Source of the DNA: Gnetum montanum
Taxonomy: Eukaryota; Streptophyta; Gnetopsida; Gnetales; Gnetaceae
Assembly (NCBI GenBank): GCA_015680685.1
Contig: MNCI01017481.1
Span: 200,242 to 264,241 of the forward strand
DNA: 64,000 nucleotides
Reading direction: 5' to 3'
The notes beneath the pieces were generated by a model. It searched no databases and was not told where the DNA came from. It saw only the letters and a program-made list of their open reading frames with translations. Numbering within the stretch: position 1 is the stretch's first letter; the number at the start of each line of letters is the position of its first letter. Both the position numbers and the translations under genes were made by a program. This document shows positions 60,032-64,000 of this stretch, piece by piece.

Positions 60032-63000
60032 ATGGCTTCTTCTCACGAAATCAACTCACCTAAGGACAATACAGGAGAAAGTCAGCATCATACACATAAC
60101 CGCAATCAACCATGTCCTCAACAGGCTAAGGTCACATATACTCATCCCGATGAGTATGTGCCAGATTTTACCTTTGTTTTCCATCAAGATGAGCAACTGC
60201 GGTGGAGAGACATGCAAGGTAACATTGTGTTACCCCCAGATCGCTCTGCTTCCAACATGCTTTTCCGTGCCTTGGTACGGTATGGCATGCAAGAGCTGAT
60301 TACTGAATACGTTGCGGATGATTACACTCTGAGGGATTATCGTCCCACAAAAGCCCAACGTATTCGGGATGCAAGGCAGGAGAGCCAACATTCACTACTG
60401 AAGGGCAAGGTTTCCCACGTCATTAGTGAAATAGGAGACGAGGAACCCCTCACAACGGGTTTCTTAGAAAATGATGTTCCTCCTCCTCACTCTGGTGAAG
60501 AGGTTAGGCATCAGGGCCTTAGATCAACGATACACATTCCAGGCTCTGATCCCCGTGAGCACAAGCTGTTCACGGCAGGAACAATCACTCACACTAATGA
60601 CAGACATGCAGATCGTCACAACGATCGGGGCCGAAGCAGCCGAAGAGAAGGCAAGAAACATCACCATGGTGATGGATCCCCTTCTTCTTCCCCTTCATCA
60701 CATCATTCACCCTCTCCTTCCACATCTGGGCGCAGCCACCATGAGCATAACGCGGAAAGTAAAGGTAGAAGAGATGAAATGCCTCGACAAGAAGGTCGAG
60801 AGGAGTTAGGACAAGGACAAGGACGTAGGGAGAATAGGGAACCACAACGTAGACATCACAGACGTCATGAAAGAGATGATCATGACGAACCCCTATTCGC
60901 AACCCGAAGTATGCTTGACATTAGAGAGGCAGTTAGGATTCCCACAAGGCATTTGAAAGACAGTAGGATCAAGCGTTTGGATATAAATAATATCCCACGT
61001 TTTGAAGGGGGATACAACGCTGATCCTCAACATCATTTACAGGCATTCCACGACGCCTGTGCCTTGCAGAACATAGACAATGAGTGGCAGAAACTCAAGT
61101 TGTTCCCAAGGACACTCACTAAAGAAGCGGAAAGCTGGTACCGGTCCTTAGAACCGGAAACCATCAGGAGGTGGAGTACGATGCTCGAATTGTTCAACAA
61201 CAAATATCAAACGTACTCCAGAGTGTCTAACTTGCGTAAGCAGATCCAAGGCTGGAAACAAGGAGCTCATGAATCCTTGGATGCTGCCATGGCCCGTTAC
61301 TACACATTGCTACATCGTTGCCCGGGCCATGGGTACGCTAAGCGGGATCAACTTCGCCACCTCGTGGATGGGCTACGAAATGAAACGAGAAGAACTCTTG
61401 GGACTTACGCCCAAGGGAGACTCTCCCAACTAAGAGCCCATGAAGTTGAAGTATTGTTGGAACAAGTAGCGCAAGAAGAGGGTGAGCTACGGAAAAGAGA
61501 AAGTGCGGAGGAATACAACCGTGATCCCTCCCTTCGTAAGAAGGGAGTGAAATTCTGTGATGAGGAGGATGAGTCACCACTCGAAGAGTTGGTGAACAGG
61601 AAAACTGTGCCGATCCAAAAGTTAACAACGGAGGTATCGGCTAAGGTAGACCAAATGTGGGATTCCTTAGACTCACGAATAGAAACAGTCCTGAAAATAG
61701 TAGAAGAGTCTAAGGATGAGCAAAGTAGTGATAAAAGCAAGAACATGCGGAGAAACTTTAACCCTGCACATAACAAGGGTAAGGGAAAAATCTCTAACTC
61801 CGATGAGGCTGAAAATTCTGATTCAGACAATGACGGTGGATGTGAGGTCTGCTATTATGACCATCCTAAGGGATGTTGTCCAATCATCTCACATCTGCAG
61901 GAGTCTGGGGTGTATGCATTAAATCCAAGACTTAATCAACGGCAAACACCCAGAAGGTTACCTTATCCACAAGGTAACCCGAGGCAGTTCCACCAACCCT
62001 TGACGTATTATCCAAGTGGAACACCTCCGCAGCCCATCGAGCAACATCAGCAGTGGCAATACCCACAGTCATGGGGGATGCCACAGCCAACACATCGATA
62101 CCCTTACCGGCAGCCTGATCCTTATGGTTATTATGTGCAGCAGCCAGTTTCTCCAGGTGACGCTATGAGTCACACTCCACGCCGTCACTACTACGCTCGG
62201 GAGTACTTCAGAAGGACTCCTTCTCCTCCGGGAGACATTCCACATTCTGTCCATCCTCTAACTCCACCCGCACCTTTTCCTCAAGTAGTTCCCATAACAC
62301 CTCCTGCTCCAACAATGCAAGGGGAATTACCTACCCAACCGCAGCAACGTCACGCCGCGAGATCTGTAAATATTCAGAGTGTAAATATCCAACCGGACAC
62401 TAGTTCTGGCGATAACTGTACAAAAAAGAGACCCTTTTTCAGAACTAGGAGCCCGGATAGGCTCTCGCAACAACAAGCGGACGGGTATATGTATAGGCCT
62501 CTAACTACTAACACTTCGGAGCACCCTTCAGTCCAAGGGAATGTAACGCATACGGTTATGCTAACACATACCGTAACTGACTGGATCAAGGTAGGCCACC
62601 TTCCCAGGAAACTAACTGATCCTGGGAGTCCCTTTATTCATTTGCAGATCGCTGGGAATGCACCACATCGAGCTCTTCTTGACTCAGGTTCCGGAGTCAA
62701 CTTAATTTCGCGAAAGATGTATCACGCCTGGAACCTGCCCCAACTTAAGAAGAGCAACATCCAACTAGAGCTGGCAGACCAGTCCATCACTATTCCCTTG
62801 GGTTTGGTGGAGGACGTTATCACCACTGTGTGTGGTTGGTCCTACCCAGCGGATTTCCTAGTGATCGATGTTAACAACAACGAAGGGGACTTCCCAATTA
62901 TAATGGGAAGGGCATGGCTAAGCACAGTAGATGCATGCCTTAGGATCCGTGATCTTTCCTTGGAAATCTCCAAGATAAACATATGTGGAAAGATCGAGAA

Positions 63001-63376
63001 GAGGATAGTTCCATGCATCACATACAGTGATTCATCGGGTGATGACACGGAGGAAATGTCTCCATGTCACAGGTGTGCCCAGGAAACTCTGCAACAAAGA
63101 TGCCTGTATGTAGCAACCACACAAGAAGTAGTAGACACCCCGTGGTTGACAGCTTCTCATAAGAGCAAACAAATATGCATGGAACGAACTGAGGCAACTC
63201 ATGCCAACAACCGTGGCATAGACACATTGGAACGTGAGCGTCGCCAACTTCCAACCCTGAATTTAAGATCATCAATTGGGAGAAGTTGGGCACTGCTTAG
63301 AAATTCAAATAGGCGCTCACTACTTCGGATCTCTCCCTCACAACTCAGTCATGGGGGAGATGGCCACCTATGCTAA
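60032..63376 (+). CDS. gag-pro: E6 gag-protease polyprotein, intact
   Basis: This is the only long intact retroelement ORF here (1114 residues). Residues 36-70 hold the conserved YVPDFTFVFHQDEQLRWRD block. About 190-285 is an Arg/His/Ser/Glu-rich disordered region. About 323-465 is the gag core (HHLQAFHDAC, AESWYRSLEPETIRRW, TYAQGRLSQL). Residues 604-617 form a CX2CX3HX4C zinc knuckle (CEVCYYDHPKGCC). About 640-870 is Pro/Gln/Tyr-rich. The aspartic protease has D884 in LLDSGSGVNLISR and ends near GDFPIIMGRAWLSTVDA (about 950-969). The last 40 residues read from the deletion joint into the 3' UTR. The protein would build particles and cut itself, but cannot copy or insert DNA; it would need a partner element. 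Start chosen at MASSHE, which matches the start in E4. Confidence 0.92.
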   Translation: MASSHEINSPKDNTGESQHHTHNRNQPCPQQAKVTYTHPDEYVPDFTFVFHQDEQLRWRDMQGNIVLPPDRSASNMLFRALVRYGMQELITEYVADDYTLRDYRPTKAQRIRDARQESQHSLLKGKVSHVISEIGDEEPLTTGFLENDVPPPHSGEEVRHQGLRSTIHIPGSDPREHKLFTAGTITHTNDRHADRHNDRGRSSRREGKKHHHGDGSPSSSPSSHHSPSPSTSGRSHHEHNAESKGRRDEMPRQEGREELGQGQGRRENREPQRRHHRRHERDDHDEPLFATRSMLDIREAVRIPTRHLKDSRIKRLDINNIPRFEGGYNADPQHHLQAFHDACALQNIDNEWQKLKLFPRTLTKEAESWYRSLEPETIRRWSTMLELFNNKYQTYSRVSNLRKQIQGWKQGAHESLDAAMARYYTLLHRCPGHGYAKRDQLRHLVDGLRNETRRTLGTYAQGRLSQLRAHEVEVLLEQVAQEEGELRKRESAEEYNRDPSLRKKGVKFCDEEDESPLEELVNRKTVPIQKLTTEVSAKVDQMWDSLDSRIETVLKIVEESKDEQSSDKSKNMRRNFNPAHNKGKGKISNSDEAENSDSDNDGGCEVCYYDHPKGCCPIISHLQESGVYALNPRLNQRQTPRRLPYPQGNPRQFHQPLTYYPSGTPPQPIEQHQQWQYPQSWGMPQPTHRYPYRQPDPYGYYVQQPVSPGDAMSHTPRRHYYAREYFRRTPSPPGDIPHSVHPLTPPAPFPQVVPITPPAPTMQGELPTQPQQRHAARSVNIQSVNIQPDTSSGDNCTKKRPFFRTRSPDRLSQQQADGYMYRPLTTNTSEHPSVQGNVTHTVMLTHTVTDWIKVGHLPRKLTDPGSPFIHLQIAGNAPHRALLDSGSGVNLISRKMYHAWNLPQLKKSNIQLELADQSITIPLGLVEDVITTVCGWSYPADFLVIDVNNNEGDFPIIMGRAWLSTVDACLRIRDLSLEISKINICGKIEKRIVPCITYSDSSGDDTEEMSPCHRCAQETLQQRCLYVATTQEVVDTPWLTASHKSKQICMERTEATHANNRGIDTLERERRQLPTLNLRSSIGRSWALLRNSNRRSLLRISPSQLSHGGDGHLC

Positions 63377-64000
63377 TCATATGGGGCCCTCAGTTCTTTT
63401 TCAGTTTTTGTTTTACACATTTTTGTTTTACAACGTTTTTGTTTTTCACATTTTTGTTTTACAATTTCTTTAACTTTTCTAATTTTTGTTTTACAAATTT
63501 CTTTAACTTTTCTTGTTTTTGTTTTACAACATCGTTATATTTTTCTATCTTTTTGTGTGTGTGTGTGTGTGTGTCATCCATCATGTAAATTCGTCACCCA
63601 ATAAGTGTTCGGGCCGATGGGATGAACTGTTTTTCATTGATTGCTAATGTTTGGTTTTTACCTTTAAGTTACATTGTTGATACTAAGGTATGTTCTTTTG
63701 ATATGGCAGGCAATGAGATCACTTCATCCATCCATCCATCAAGTCTATGGTTTCCCTTGGCTTGGAAATGTACAGTTCCCTTCCAATAAGAACTTTAACG
63801 AACCAGTGACTGGGCATTTCTCAAACTAAGGAAGGACTCAAGGATTTGCAAAGGGTGTGACTTCAAGGGAACTTGGTGCTCTTGTGTTGGTCATTCACTT
63901 GGGTGCTTGGATGTTTTCTTCTTGGGTTTTCTTACCGTTCCGATGTAACCCAATAATCGGAAGCTGAGACAATAAAAATAAAGAAGTCTTTGCATGGTGT
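63377..64000 (+). other. E6 3' UTR, start
   Basis: T-rich sequence with a GT run (about 63551-63574) and blocks matching E3 34440-35000. It ends in TCTTTGCATGGTGT, the start of the hairpin repeat. No gene is visible. Confidence 0.8.

Larger units (their letters stand above)
58923..64000 (+). mobile_element. E6: Athila-type element encoding only gag-protease
   Basis: A 5' LTR, an exact tRNA-Asp primer site and a 3.3 kb intact gag-protease ORF are followed at once by 3' UTR homologous to E3 after its integrase. RT, RNase H and integrase are absent. The 3' LTR should lie roughly 1 kb past the window, judging from E3. The last bases here start the 3' UTR hairpin repeat. Confidence 0.85.

Noticed and set aside
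60594-61830. Minus-strand genes within E6 (several ORFs of 60-140 codons)
   Set aside because: They are shadows of the intact gag-protease frame with no recognisable content.
63370-63588. Hydrophobic Phe-rich membrane protein
   Set aside because: It comes from T-rich 3' UTR sequence and similar T-runs occur after gag or pol in E3 and E5; no conserved start or length.

Overview
This window is intergenic, repeat-dominated DNA from a land plant with a large genome. The evidence is Athila-type and Tat/Ogre-type Ty3/gypsy LTR retrotransposons, a tRNA-Asp primer binding site, plant-style LTR promoters (TATAAATA plus AATAAA) and spliceosomal introns of 74-95 bp. A gymnosperm-like or similar genome is plausible, but I cannot name the species. 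I see no single-copy host gene, RNA gene or CRISPR array.

Layout, with labels E0-E6 used throughout. E0 is an old, eroded minus-strand gag remnant (26810-27820, resuming at 36994) that received later insertions. E1 is a Tat/Ogre-type element: its left part is 1-4384, its right part 23550-26809 including the 3' LTR, and its 5' end is outside the window. E2 (4385-23549, 19.2 kb) is a complete Tat/Ogre-type element inserted into the last codons of E1 pol, proven by two LTRs and a CATTC target duplication. E3 (27821-36993, plus strand, target duplication GATAT) and E4 (39357-49506, minus strand, target duplication CTCAT) are complete but decayed Athila-type elements. E5 (from 51810) is an Athila-type element with LTR and gag but no recognisable protease, RT or integrase; a second gene lies downstream at 56365-58918. 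E6 (58923 to beyond the window) has an intact 1114-residue gag-protease ORF and has lost the whole RT-RNaseH-integrase block.

The most interesting content is in E2. Between protease and RT there is a 6 kb spacer holding an antisense gene, 16159 down to 11668, which I could resolve into eight exons. From exon B to exon H all six junctions keep reading phase. Exon B resembles a FCP1/NLI-type phosphatase domain that has lost its catalytic aspartates. It is followed by a plant transposon-protein-like domain, an acidic linker and a helical C-terminus. E1 keeps the first exon of the same gene at 141-280, and its reading phase supports the first junction, so the gene is an inherited part of this family. 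The E5 downstream gene has a similar second half (transposon-protein-like domain, acidic linker, coiled coil) in the sense direction.

Other structure: several unrelated tandem arrays in E2 built on a TACGCTG / CAGCGTA motif; palindromic motifs in three kinds of U3 region; Athila-type LTRs with a shared U5 but different U3 modules; independently amplified 3' UTR repeats. Most premature stops fit C-to-T decay. Two N gaps (35990-36066, 53452-53806) and four single Ns mark assembly breaks; the N at 18528 hides missing RNase H sequence.
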